From an uncultured Bacteroidia bacterium (GTDB taxonomy: Bacteria; Bacteroidota; Bacteroidia; Bacteroidales; F082), in NCBI GenBank assembly GCA_902801625.1, contig CADCJI010000008.1:62001-126000 (forward strand): a stretch of 64,000 bases of DNA. Direction: 5' to 3'. The notes under the pieces are model-generated. The model saw only the letters and a list, made by a program, of their open reading frames with translations, was not told the origin of the DNA and did no database searches. A program made the position numbers and the translations under genes. Of the stretch, positions 7,607 through 18,168 are shown one piece after another (positions within the stretch are counted from its first letter, which is position 1; each line of letters begins with the position of its first letter).

Positions 7607-8856
7607 TGTCTTTGGGATTTGATAATCATCACAGAGCCTTGGTAGGTGGCGTCGTTTTTCAGACCTTTGCATTTCAGCACATAGAAATAGGTGCCATCCG
7701 ACAATCCGCCACCATCCCAATCGTTATGGTAATCGCTGGATTGATAGACGATGCGTCCCCAACGGTTGAAGATAGTCAAGTCGGCCTTTTCATAATAGCT
7801 GTTCAAAGGCTCATAACCTTCATATTCCAATGCCGACTCGCCATCACCTCTGGATTTTCTACCGTTGCTATTCCCACCGCCATGTAAGTCACTGCCTTGG
7901 TCAATGGTGATAATGAAATAGTCATTGGTGCCATCGCCATTGGGAGTGAACACATTCGGAATCTTCAGCTTTACAGGCTCTACCCTGATTGTACGAAGAT
8001 AGATTGTGTCACAACCCTGTGGGTTGTACACTTTCAACTCTGTGCTGAAGTCACCCGTCTCCACGTAGGTGAAGCGCGGTTCATCCAAGGTTGAGGTGAT
8101 ATTGTATTGCTGGTTGAGAATCCAATAGAAGTTGCTGATATCCAACGTGTCGGCCGAAAGATTCTCGAAGGAATAGGTAACATGCGGATTTTGCAGATAT
8201 ACCGTATCTCCTGGGTCTGTAAAAATCTCAACCACGGGGTTGGGATAAGCCCTCAGCATAACGCTATCAGTTTGCGTGCAGCCACGGTTGTCTGTCACCT
8301 TGAGGTAATAATAGTGATAGGCTTCGAGGCCGATGGCCCAGTTTGGATTCCCAGGCGAGATATGCAAGGGCGAAAGAGGTCTGTCATGCGTCAAATCTCC
8401 ACGAGACCCATACCACACATACTCAAATGGCGGAGCGTAAACCTGCGATGTAGAGTCGACGTTAGCTACCACCTGAGCGGTTCGCCCATTTTCTTCCTCG
8501 TTGTTACTGCACGTCAGTTTCACTTGCCGGAAATCGATCTCAAAACGAGGTTTCACCTCCACTGTGATTTCATTCTGGCAAACCAAAACATTGCTCTCCG
8601 TCTCACGGATTTCAACGCTATAGGTCGTTGTTTGGTAGGGATGAACGGTAATGCTATTGGTTGTCTGTCCGCCGGGCGACCACAAGAAAGAATACATGTA
8701 ATTGTTGGGCACACTGAGCGTCACATCACTTTCACTGCAAACAGGCATGTCGGCATTGCATGTGATTTCGCAAGGTTCCTGCGCCATTGCAATGACCGAC
8801 CACGTTACGGCCAAAAAGAGCAACAGGACTTTGCTTATTATGGAGTAGTTTCTCAT
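7603..8856 (-). CDS. T9SS type B cargo protein (gliding-motility-associated C-terminal domain)
   Basis: A 417-residue secreted protein. It has a signal peptide ('LLLFLAVTWSVIAMAQ'), PKD/Ig-like repeats rich in Cys and Thr, and a C-terminal type B sorting domain. The last is shown by 'IPNVFTPNGDGTNDYFII', 'LTIFNRWGRIVYQSS', 'NDWDGGGLSDGTYFYVL' and the end 'YQGSVMIIKSQRQ'. Type B domains direct export across the outer membrane by the T9SS. A Gly/Asn/Ser/Arg-rich insertion ('GSDLHGGGNSNGRKSRGDG') breaks the sorting domain near residue 325 and looks unusual. The gene overlaps DUF1573 by four bases. Confidence 0.9.
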   Translation of the reverse strand: MRNYSIISKVLLLFLAVTWSVIAMAQEPCEITCNADMPVCSESDVTLSVPNNYMYSFLWSPGGQTTNSITVHPYQTTTYSVEIRETESNVLVCQNEITVEVKPRFEIDFRQVKLTCSNNEEENGRTAQVVANVDSTSQVYAPPFEYVWYGSRGDLTHDRPLSPLHISPGNPNWAIGLEAYHYYYLKVTDNRGCTQTDSVMLRAYPNPVVEIFTDPGDTVYLQNPHVTYSFENLSADTLDISNFYWILNQQYNITSTLDEPRFTYVETGDFSTELKVYNPQGCDTIYLRTIRVEPVKLKIPNVFTPNGDGTNDYFIITIDQGSDLHGGGNSNGRKSRGDGESALEYEGYEPLNSYYEKADLTIFNRWGRIVYQSSDYHNDWDGGGLSDGTYFYVLKCKGLKNDATYQGSVMIIKSQRQ

Positions 8857-8937
8857 TCCTTATTAAAATAGGGTGCAAAAATAGGAAATTTCCCTTGATG
8901 AACGCAACAAGATGGCGATTATTGTTTCAAATGCCTA

Positions 8938-10689
8938 TTAGAGCTTCACTAATTTCATCGCCTTGCCCATCGTGGCGGATGTGCCGTAGTTGACAATATA
9001 AACACCTGAAGGCCATGAGCTTGTATCAATAGTAACACTCTCATGATAGCGAATCAAAGGCACCATCTGGTTGCCATAGAGGTCATAAACGGTCAAATTT
9101 CCATAGTCTAGGTCATCGGTACGAATCGTAACCATACCGCTGGTAGGATTGGGATATACTCCGCCTTCAGTTGCGATTTCGGGAATCGTACTACCTGGTA
9201 TCAAGGCTTTCCATGAAGCTTCCCAACCCGTGGAGGTGGTGGCACAATCGGAGCGGAACTCCACGCACATCACATTGGACGACGATTGCACCATGCCAGG
9301 ACTCTGCGTGTTCCAACGGCCAATCTTTGGGGCATAGATATTGTCGCCATCGTAAATCCAAAGGAAGTCGAAATCGGTTTCCAAGCTAAAGTTGCTGAAA
9401 TCCAACTGGATGGTCGATTCTTCAGGGCCACGAATCACCCAAATCATGCGCTCGTCATTATCATAGTTCTGATGGTCGAAACGGCCCTCTTCGCCTTCAA
9501 GGACAATCGTAGGCGTACCCTCATTGATGAGTTTGTAGTAATAATTCCAGTCCCAATACGGACCTGGGTCGGTGTGGCTTTGGTCGGGATAGTGCTGATG
9601 TCCTCGGATTTGGACACAAGCACCTTCGCCACCAAGATTGTAAAGGCCATTATTGAGGCAAAAGCCATTGTCAAGCGTATCGCGGTCGTGGGTACGCTGC
9701 CCATCAATCGCCTCATATCGAGAACAAATGCTGCGTACCAAATCAGCCGATGACCGATACATCTCTTCGGTGAAAAACTCCCAGACGTTGCCGTAGGCTT
9801 CATGCTCAATGCCGATGGTATAGCCATTGGCTGTACGGGCGTGCCATGCCTTGTCTTTCTCAAGCACCATTTGGGTAATCTGACCATCAGCCGAGCGAAT
9901 GACATAATGCGCGGAGACCTCAGCATCACAGTTCTTGAACCAACTGATGCAGCCTGCGTATGAGCCTTCCGTGTAATGGATGACCACTGCACTCACTTCT
10001 TTGGTACGCTCTTCCCAGTTGCATTCCGGAGCAGGGTCCCAGATGGCCGGAGGGTAATCGGGACTACGTGTTACACCCAATTCGGATGCAGTAAGCATAT
10101 CGTAATGCTCACCAAAAACCGCTTTCAAGTCGATGTCGTATTTCTGGAAACCAAATCGTTCTGCCTTCTTAGCATCATTCAAGAAAGTGCACACTGAATA
10201 GAGCATGGACTGCATAGGATATACATCCTTCTCCTCCCCTATCGGCAATTCGGAAAGTTGTTGGATGACAGAAAGATAACCCTTTATTTCAGCAGCATTG
10301 CTTTCTTTGGCCAATTGTTCGAACGCCTTGGCATAGGCCAACACATTCTTTTCGGGACTTTCCAAAATCTCCGCTTCCGAAATGCCAGACAATTCCGACA
10401 CAAGATGCAGGTTCTCACGGAAATAGCCTTTGCCATTTTTCACCAGCCCCATCAAGCCGTAGGCGCGCGGCATGGCATCGGGTCCGTCATGGAAATAGTT
10501 GTCATCGGTCAAGTGATGGCAATGAGTGTTGGTGAAGGAAATGGCTTCAAGCATACCTTGGGGAATGCCGGGGCAGGCTTCGTAGGCGGCTTTGAAGGCT
10601 GATTTATAATTTTGTAATACTGTATTTTGCGCTAATCCGAGCAAAGGAAGCAACAACGAAAACGCGAATAGAAAGAATAGACGTTTCAT
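8938..10689 (-). CDS. T9SS-secreted N-acetylmuramoyl-L-alanine amidase with CUB domain
   Basis: A 583-residue secreted enzyme. Order: signal peptide; an N-terminal helical region; an amidase_2 zinc domain (mid-protein, 'VIHYTEGSYAG', 'GIEHEAYG', 'GHQHYPDQSHTDPGPYWDW', giving the His/His/Asp zinc ligands and the catalytic region); a CUB-like beta-sandwich ('GRFDHQNYDNDERMIWVI', 'FLWIYDGDN'); and a type A T9SS sorting domain ('VYPNPTSGMVTIRTDD', 'LTVYDLYGNQMV'). It should cleave the amide between muramic acid and the stem peptide, outside the cell. The start at 10689 is the Met of the signal peptide; an upstream in-frame Met at 10752 lies in the promoter. Confidence 0.9.
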   Translation of the reverse strand: MKRLFFLFAFSLLLPLLGLAQNTVLQNYKSAFKAAYEACPGIPQGMLEAISFTNTHCHHLTDDNYFHDGPDAMPRAYGLMGLVKNGKGYFRENLHLVSELSGISEAEILESPEKNVLAYAKAFEQLAKESNAAEIKGYLSVIQQLSELPIGEEKDVYPMQSMLYSVCTFLNDAKKAERFGFQKYDIDLKAVFGEHYDMLTASELGVTRSPDYPPAIWDPAPECNWEERTKEVSAVVIHYTEGSYAGCISWFKNCDAEVSAHYVIRSADGQITQMVLEKDKAWHARTANGYTIGIEHEAYGNVWEFFTEEMYRSSADLVRSICSRYEAIDGQRTHDRDTLDNGFCLNNGLYNLGGEGACVQIRGHQHYPDQSHTDPGPYWDWNYYYKLINEGTPTIVLEGEEGRFDHQNYDNDERMIWVIRGPEESTIQLDFSNFSLETDFDFLWIYDGDNIYAPKIGRWNTQSPGMVQSSSNVMCVEFRSDCATTSTGWEASWKALIPGSTIPEIATEGGVYPNPTSGMVTIRTDDLDYGNLTVYDLYGNQMVPLIRYHESVTIDTSSWPSGVYIVNYGTSATMGKAMKLVKL

Positions 10690-10706
10690 AACACATAATT
10701 TGTGGA

Positions 10707-10759
10707 CAAAAATACACATTTTTCTTTTTTTTAGGGAAAGAGTTTTTTTCATATCTTTG
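10707..10759. promoter_or_regulatory. Divergent -7 boxes for the amidase (-) and hutU (+)
   Basis: TATTTTTG read on the minus strand at 10714-10707 faces the amidase gene. TATCTTTG on the plus strand at 10752-10759 faces hutU, 36 bases before its ATG. The -33 regions are just T-rich tracts with no clear TTG. Confidence 0.5.
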
Positions 10760-10794
10760 CGGATTCAAGAAAAATCAATTTAAAACACCATAAA

Positions 10795-12795
<2,001 letters not shown>

Positions 12796-12820
12796 GTCAT
12801 AGGGTATTAAATGAAATGCT

Positions 12821-12852
12821 AAGGGTGTGGCACAATGTCGCACCCTTTTTTT
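12821..12852 (+). terminator. Terminator after hutU
   Basis: A 9-bp stem (12821-12829 with 12839-12847, one wobble) and a T run to 12852. Confidence 0.8.
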
Positions 12853-12873
12853 GGCCTTTAAAGAGCTATTGAT

Positions 12874-14481
12874 TTAATCATCAATAAAATCACACTTGAC
12901 ACTTTTCAAATACTTGGCGTCTTTTCTGCTATAATAAAAAGAATAATAGCCATATCCATCAACACAATAGTTAGGCTCATCCCTTTCAAAAACCAAAGGC
13001 TTACCATGTCGATCGCTGTCAATAGTAAAGACGACATGGCCGCCTTCGGCTTGCAAACGATCTTCTTCGATTCTTATCACCAAAACAATCACATCTTTAG
13101 GCATATCGTCATCACCTACATAATAATCGTAGGAAACATAGACATTCTCCAAGGGAGGATCCTGATCATAATACTTATCGAGACAATAGTGGGGATAAAC
13201 AAAAACAGAATCTATGCCATATATTTTTTCAAAATATCGAGTGGTAGAGGGACCATAAACCGCAGCGTTTACCATTCGATGTAAAGAAGGAGAATAGTCC
13301 AACACAACGCCTCCTCTTGAGTCCATTATCACTTTCATGGATGCTTCATGGATCTCTCGTTGCCGAAGGGTTTCACGCACTGCAAACACAGAATCCACTG
13401 CAAACAAGACAAACAAAATGGCTATCACTACATTTCTAGCCATTCCCTTCAAGTCATAATTATCATACAAGAACTTCAAAGCCAAGACAATCGACAAGGT
13501 CTCCGTGAAAAAGAAAGCTCGTCTTATGGGTCTAAAAACCAGACTGCAAGCAATAACACTCCATCCTAACGACAACAAGAGAATAGGGTTGTTCCTTATC
13601 CAATTCTTAACAGCCACTTTGTTTTTTATCAGACCAAATACCAAAACAGCCAAGAAAATCCATAAAGCCCTGTACTTTGCAATCTCCCAAAGAGGTTCAT
13701 GAAACAAATTACCCACACCAAAAAGGGAAGCGCTTCCATTGTCCCATGTCACTCTCCTATAATTACCCGGTGCAAGCAACAAAAACAAAGATCCTACAAT
13801 AAAACCAACCACCAGAGGAACCGCATTCCCCTTTAATTTTTTAAAATTGAAGGCATAATATACCACGAATGCACCACTAATGGAAGCTGCGGTGATGAAT
13901 TCAGAAGCAGCCAGAAAAGCCAAGACAAACAATCCCAATTTTCCAGAGCCACTGAAGTTGTCATCCTGATACCTGAGGTAAAACAACAAAAACACAAAAG
14001 ACAAGGTGTTTGCCCACATATAGGTAGGTGAACCTGCTATCCAAAATAACGTGTTCTTTGGAACAGGGCACAGAAACCAAAACAACAAGGAAAACAACAA
14101 AACAACAGCAACGGATCCTTCCTTTTTATCCTTAATCAGCCTTCCGCAAGTCACCATGCATAAAACGAAAAACAACGTATTCACAATAGCATACCAAATC
14201 CTATGGTCTCCCAGCACTCCACTAAACATATATTGACACGCCACTGAAAACAGCCGTCCGCCACTATAAAAATAAAACGCTCCAGTATATTTAATCAAGT
14301 CATATAGGTTGGACACGTCACTTTTCATCCAATAATCATCACCATATAAAAAGCCACAATAAGAGATGACAAAAAACGCAATTGCAATCATTAGGGCTGC
14401 AACATAGCCAACCCAAGACAAACCATTTTTCCTACGTAAATTCATATTTATTTTGTTTTTGTAACTATTCAAGATGTCCAA
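12874..14481 (-). CDS. Multi-pass membrane protein, DUF6056/GtrC-like, putative glycosyltransferase
   Basis: A 535-residue protein with roughly ten to eleven membrane segments and a soluble C-terminal domain of ~130 residues. Early loops carry 'GDDYWMKSD' and 'YYGGRLF'-like residues ('YFYSGGRLFS'), then 'FWIAGSPTYMWAN' and 'LLLAPGNYRRV'. This is the layout of the DUF6056 family and of GtrC-type, polyprenyl-sugar-using transferases. It follows a GtrB-like and a GtrA-like gene in the same direction (4-base gap to the first), which supports the third, acceptor-specific role in a three-part surface glycosylation cassette. Start: 14481 or the Met at 14445. Codon use is more AT-rich than in flanking genes. 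Confidence 0.75.
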   Translation of the reverse strand: MDILNSYKNKINMNLRRKNGLSWVGYVAALMIAIAFFVISYCGFLYGDDYWMKSDVSNLYDLIKYTGAFYFYSGGRLFSVACQYMFSGVLGDHRIWYAIVNTLFFVLCMVTCGRLIKDKKEGSVAVVLLFSLLFWFLCPVPKNTLFWIAGSPTYMWANTLSFVFLLFYLRYQDDNFSGSGKLGLFVLAFLAASEFITAASISGAFVVYYAFNFKKLKGNAVPLVVGFIVGSLFLLLAPGNYRRVTWDNGSASLFGVGNLFHEPLWEIAKYRALWIFLAVLVFGLIKNKVAVKNWIRNNPILLLSLGWSVIACSLVFRPIRRAFFFTETLSIVLALKFLYDNYDLKGMARNVVIAILFVLFAVDSVFAVRETLRQREIHEASMKVIMDSRGGVVLDYSPSLHRMVNAAVYGPSTTRYFEKIYGIDSVFVYPHYCLDKYYDQDPPLENVYVSYDYYVGDDDMPKDVIVLVIRIEEDRLQAEGGHVVFTIDSDRHGKPLVFERDEPNYCVDGYGYYSFYYSRKDAKYLKSVKCDFIDD

Positions 14482-14485
14482 ATCA

Positions 14486-15418
14486 CTATATCTGCTTCTC
14501 TATAATATAACGAGGCCGCCTTTTAGCTTCTTTATAAATTTTCCCAACATACTCTCCAACAACGCCTATTGAAAACAGGAGCAAGCCCCCCAGAAACCAC
14601 ATTGAAAACAATAAAGAAGCCCAGCCTTGAATTGTACGGCCTTGAAAATATGCAACTAGTATATATATTATTTCAACGATAGAAATACCCAAACACAACA
14701 ATCCAATCAAAGTTATTATCCTCAACGGCTGTACCGAAAACGAGGTAATGCCATCCATTGCAAAAGCGAACATCTTTTTGGTAGTATACTTTGACTTTCC
14801 TGCAAATCGTTCGTTGCAGTCAAAATACACATTGGTTTCCTTAAACCCCAAAAGCCTCACCATCCCACGGAGAAACAAATTCCGCTCTGGAAACTCTGAT
14901 AAAGCTTGCAAGGCATTTTTTCCCAACAATCTAAAATCTGCATGATTGGGTATAAGGTCCACGCCCATTTTTCGCATCATTTTATAAAATGCCAAAGCCG
15001 TTCGCTTTTTAAATTTTGAATCAGTCGCTCTTGTGTTTCGAACGCCATAGACAATTTCGTAACCATCTTGGTAAGCCAATAACATATCCCGAATCTTCTG
15101 AATGTCATGCTGCAAGTCAGCATCAATCGTAACGACAGCGTCGCACTTGCCGACAGAATATTCCAATCCTGCCCAAAGCGCATTTTGGTGACCGACATTG
15201 TGTGCCAACTTCAAGCCGTGAACGTATTGGCCATGAGCTTGCAATTCTACTATGACATCCCATGTTTTGTCATTGCTGCCATCATCAACATACAGCACAT
15301 CGCATTCTGTCAACAGTTTTTCCTTAACCATTGAGTCAACAAGTTCTGTTAGTTGACGATGGGTCTCATGCAGGACTTCTTCTTCGTTATAGCAGGGTAT
15401 GACAACATTCAGTTTCAT
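14486..15418 (-). CDS. Glycosyltransferase family 2, GtrB/DPM1-like polyprenyl-phosphate sugar transferase
   Basis: A 310-residue protein with an N-terminal GT-A domain ('VVIPCYNEEEVL', 'LYVDDGSNDKTWDVI', 'VVTIDADLQHDI', giving the nucleotide-sugar and metal aspartates) and two C-terminal membrane helices (about residues 232-255 and 266-290). This is the architecture of bactoprenol glucosyltransferase GtrB and of ArnC. It should move a sugar from its nucleotide carrier onto undecaprenyl phosphate at the inner face of the membrane. The ATG overlaps the GtrA-like stop by four bases. Confidence 0.9.
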   Translation of the reverse strand: MKLNVVIPCYNEEEVLHETHRQLTELVDSMVKEKLLTECDVLYVDDGSNDKTWDVIVELQAHGQYVHGLKLAHNVGHQNALWAGLEYSVGKCDAVVTIDADLQHDIQKIRDMLLAYQDGYEIVYGVRNTRATDSKFKKRTALAFYKMMRKMGVDLIPNHADFRLLGKNALQALSEFPERNLFLRGMVRLLGFKETNVYFDCNERFAGKSKYTTKKMFAFAMDGITSFSVQPLRIITLIGLLCLGISIVEIIYILVAYFQGRTIQGWASLLFSMWFLGGLLLFSIGVVGEYVGKIYKEAKRRPRYIIEKQI

Positions 15419-15843
15419 TCATCTTGACTTTTGAATTGTTTTGACTTGAACACAAACCTTACAAGCAGGAAATTAATTGGGACGACAATGGCAAACACAA
15501 ACAATGGCGCGATTTCTTCTGACACACCGACGGCCAGGAACAGGTTCAAGAAAAGCATATGCAACAAATAATTGATGAGATGAGAGACGGCAAAGCCTGC
15601 TCCCTTCTTGAAAGATAACGTACTCCTAAAAGTGAAGTGTGCTGTCAAATACAGGTTTACAAACCATGAGACCACATAACCAATCGTGTATGCAACATTA
15701 ACGTTGATAAACAGATTGAGAAGATAGTAAATGCCGTAATGAATGCCCGTGGCAATCAACCCAACTATGGCAAATCTGACAAACTCCCTAAACTTTTGGG
15801 ACACATACAATCGTTTGAATTTGCTTGCCAGAACTATAGTCAT
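15415..15843 (-). CDS. GtrA-like family membrane protein (putative lipid-sugar flippase)
   Basis: A 142-residue protein with four membrane segments and the GtrA-family opening 'FREFVRFAIVGLIATGIHYGIYY' pattern. GtrA proteins are thought to flip the polyprenyl-linked sugar across the inner membrane. The gene is first in a three-gene unit (flippase, GtrB-like, large membrane protein) driven from the divergent promoter region at 15933-16090. Its predicted transcript starts with the hairpin at 15958-15996. Confidence 0.88.
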   Translation of the reverse strand: MTIVLASKFKRLYVSQKFREFVRFAIVGLIATGIHYGIYYLLNLFINVNVAYTIGYVVSWFVNLYLTAHFTFRSTLSFKKGAGFAVSHLINYLLHMLFLNLFLAVGVSEEIAPLFVFAIVVPINFLLVRFVFKSKQFKSQDE

Positions 15844-15932
15844 ACTTTTTACAACGTTCTTTCAATGACAATATTTACACAACGAAAAACATGGTACCAA
15901 CACTACGTCTTCAGATTATTACATCAGAACAA

Positions 15933-16090
15933 CCCAAATATGAGCATAGCGTATCATGTTTCTATAAGACGGCGGAACAATGTCTGCCTTAAGAACCATG
16001 CAAAGATACAACTTTTTAGTAATAACAATCGAAACAGCATGATTTTTCAATAATGTTCGCGGAAAATTCATACCTTTGCAACTCTAAATC
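15933..16090. repeat. Divergent promoter cassette, copy 1
   Basis: This ~150-base stretch is closely similar to 18167-18325 along almost its whole length. It carries a hairpin-forming block (15958-15996), a minus-strand -7 box TATCTTTG (16008-16001) facing the gtrA-like gene, a plus-strand -7 box TACCTTTG (16071-16078) facing the lipoprotein gene, and a TTCGCGGAAAA block before the latter. Confidence 0.8.
15958..15996 (-). ncRNA. Possible structured leader of the gtr cassette
   Basis: Outer arms GTTTCTATAAG / AAGAAC and inner arms GGCGGA / TCTGCC fold into one bulged hairpin. On the minus strand the predicted start of transcription lies at its base. A diverged copy in front of another minus-strand gene (18191-18229) keeps most of the pairing. 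Leader RNA or DNA site cannot be told apart here. Confidence 0.4.
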
Positions 16091-16098
16091 AATTTTGA

Positions 16099-16782
16099 AT
16101 GAAAATGTATAAGAAAACAAAGCTTTTTGCATCAATGGTTGCAATCCTAATTGTAGCGACCATGTTCTCGTCTTGTGCCACCACATACACCGCCAGCGGC
16201 ACCAATGTATCTAAAATCGACGAACTCGCCTTTATTGAGCCCAGGTCGCTTATGTACTATTTCTCGCCAGAATCCGGCTATCTCGACTCATCGTTGGTAG
16301 TTGGTTCAGAACAGTTGATCACCGATATAATAACATCCAGCCGCTACCCCTTCACCGACCCTGTTGCAGCCAACTACGAAGGCGAGGGAGAATCCATCGC
16401 AAAATGGATTGACAGATTCTCGGACCTCGAATCCTCCGACATCCCACGCCTTAAAGTACCCAAAGCACTTACCGAGTTGATTAAATCCACGGGGCACCGC
16501 TATGGCATTGTCGTACATGCCTATGGCTATATCAAAAGCAATGAACTCTATGACCAGGAAAAGCTGGAAGAGCTTGTGGGCAACATCATAAGAACAGTCT
16601 TTGATGAGCCCAAACGCTACACCGCAGGCGACCAGGCAGGTAACGCACTCTACACGGCCGTCATCGACACGCAAACGGATAGGGTCATTTATTTCAACAG
16701 CGTCCTTTCCAATGCCGACCACCCGCTGAGCAGAAGAAATGTCGGCAGCCAGATGAAGAGCCTCCTCAAGAAGTTTGATTGA
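16099..16782 (+). CDS. Putative lipoprotein of unknown function
   Basis: A 227-residue protein with a lipoprotein signal peptide ending 'TMFSSCATTYTASG' (Cys26). The mature domain is mixed alpha/beta with 'HRYGIVVHAYGYIKSNELYDQEK' and a C-terminal 'YTAVIDTQTDRVIYFNS', a pattern seen in envelope lipoproteins, but I do not recognise a named family. Met1 (16099) and Met3 are both possible starts. It is driven by the plus-strand half of the divergent promoter cassette (TACCTTTG at 16071-16078) and ends at a terminator. Confidence 0.75.
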   Translation: MKMYKKTKLFASMVAILIVATMFSSCATTYTASGTNVSKIDELAFIEPRSLMYYFSPESGYLDSSLVVGSEQLITDIITSSRYPFTDPVAANYEGEGESIAKWIDRFSDLESSDIPRLKVPKALTELIKSTGHRYGIVVHAYGYIKSNELYDQEKLEELVGNIIRTVFDEPKRYTAGDQAGNALYTAVIDTQTDRVIYFNSVLSNADHPLSRRNVGSQMKSLLKKFD

Positions 16783-16822
16783 AACAATACGGTAAATTTC
16801 TCACGCAAGTCATAACAAAGAA

Positions 16823-16848
16823 CCACTCCTTTTCGGGGCGGCTTTTTT
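16823..16848 (+). terminator. Terminator after the lipoprotein gene
   Basis: A 7-bp stem with one mismatch (16823-16829 with 16835-16841) followed by a T run at 16843-16848. Confidence 0.55.
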
Positions 16849-16854
16849 ATTCGA

Positions 16855-17001
16855 AATGTGCCTGCACTGGCACGCCGCATGGGCATCTCGCAAAGCCTGA
16901 TGGCACAATATATCAGCGGCAAGAAAAACGCCAGCAAAGCCCGAATGGCCTTGATTCTCGACACGATTCATACCGTGGGACGGGAATTGGCAGCAGTGTA
17001 A
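16855..17001 (+). pseudogene. Remnant of an HTH (XRE/HicB-type) regulator, C-terminal part only
   Basis: An open stretch of 48 codons ending TAA encodes a helix-turn-helix with 'LARRMGISQSLMAQYISGKK' and then a C-terminal helix 'MALILDTIHTVGRELAAV'. This closely resembles the HTH end of HicB-type antitoxins and related XRE regulators. No normal start or N-terminal domain exists; an upstream terminator runs directly into it. The rest of the gap 16783-17115 holds only the two terminators. Confidence 0.6.
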
Positions 17002-17005
17002 AGAA

Positions 17006-17037
17006 AGGGCTCGACATGTTTGCCGCGCCCTCTTTTT
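17006..17037 (+). terminator. Possible terminator after the HTH remnant
   Basis: AGGGC (17006-17010) pairs with GCCCT (17027-17031), followed by CTTTTT. The stem is short with a large loop. Confidence 0.4.
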
Positions 17038-17115
17038 GGTCTTTCTTATTTTCGCATTGAAAATGCTGATATTCAATGCTTTCAAATTGCAAATTCGAAA
17101 GAACTAAGTTTCGTT

Positions 17116-17955
17116 TTATCTCACAATAATCTTGCAGCTGCCTTGGCCTTGACTGTTACGGGCGTTGACCACATTGAGGCCACTGCCCAACTCATTGGCA
17201 GGGATGGTAACGGTGCGTTGACCTTCCTCCACGGGTACACGCTTAACCACTTGACCGAGGCCGTTGACCACGGTGATTTCAGTAACATTGGTTCCTTCGC
17301 CCAACTCCATGGTGATTTGCTCCTCACGGGCAGGCATGGTCGGGAACACCGAGATAGGAAGTTGCATATCCACCTTAGTGAGGCCTTGGCCTTGGTCGAC
17401 GCGATAAATTAGCATTTTACCACTTGAAATTGATTCGCCTTGTTCTTTTTCGATTAATCCTAAATATAAACAATTATCCAGTCTAATTACATAAGATTTC
17501 CAATATGTCTCATATCCATCTTCAGGATAGATAGTTTGAATGGTTGTACCAGATGTTGCTTTAATGGTCCATTCCGAATCGGATTGTGTAACGTATTCGT
17601 AATAATCATCAGAGTTGAACAAACTTTGAGTAAAACGAAGAGGTTTTTCGCAAGGATATGGTTGAAAGCCATTTTCACTCAACCATTCAGCAGCCGAGAA
17701 ATCAATGTAATACAAACTGGAAAACTCATCATAAAAATCACTTAATAATATCGTTGTAAAATCATTATCAAGAATAAAATACTCTCCGTTTTCGTTATTG
17801 ACGTAAAACACATTAGAATGACCGTTATTTGTGAAGCACCCGGGAATTCCGTAAATCCTCCCTTTTTCAAGAGTGTTTACATGGGTTTGAGCTTTAAGGA
17901 CAGCCGAAAAACAAAGCAAAGTAGCCAAAGCCAAAGTAATTCTTTTCATTTTCAA
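17116..17955 (-). CDS. T9SS type A sorting domain protein
   Basis: A 279-residue secreted protein. It has a signal peptide ('LALATLLCFSAVLKAQ'), about 190 residues of unrecognised sequence rich in Tyr, Asp and Asn, and a C-terminal type A sorting domain ('ITVVNGLGQVVKRVPVEEG', 'LGSGLNVVNARNSQGQGSCKIIVR'). Starts at Met1 (17955) or Met3 are both possible. The gene is read from the second copy of the divergent promoter cassette and would have a leader of about 270 bases containing the hairpin and a MITE-like element. Confidence 0.78.
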   Translation of the reverse strand: MKMKRITLALATLLCFSAVLKAQTHVNTLEKGRIYGIPGCFTNNGHSNVFYVNNENGEYFILDNDFTTILLSDFYDEFSSLYYIDFSAAEWLSENGFQPYPCEKPLRFTQSLFNSDDYYEYVTQSDSEWTIKATSGTTIQTIYPEDGYETYWKSYVIRLDNCLYLGLIEKEQGESISSGKMLIYRVDQGQGLTKVDMQLPISVFPTMPAREEQITMELGEGTNVTEITVVNGLGQVVKRVPVEEGQRTVTIPANELGSGLNVVNARNSQGQGSCKIIVR

Positions 17956-18053
17956 ATCCCTAAATCCGTGTCGGGCGCAACCTTTAATTCCCTTTTCAGT
18001 ACCTCAAAGGACTGTTTATACAAAAGAAGCGTGATACTGATATACCACATCTC

Positions 18054-18168
18054 TGTCCGTAGGTCGTGAGAATTACCTTTGTAGAAAGTTGCAACTATAA
18101 CAGTCCACGCTAAAATGTGCGAACCACTATACTCACTTGTATACGAAAATTTCTCACGTTTACGGACA
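18054..18168. mobile_element. MITE-like element with ~20-bp terminal inverted repeats
   Basis: TGTCCGTAGGTCGTGAGAA at the left end is matched in inverse by TTTCTCACGTTTACGGACA at the right end, with small gaps. About 75 bases lie between. The inside holds a TACCTTTG box (18074-18081) and a small hairpin TATAC/GTATA. No protein is encoded. Part of the 17956-18349 gap. Confidence 0.5.
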
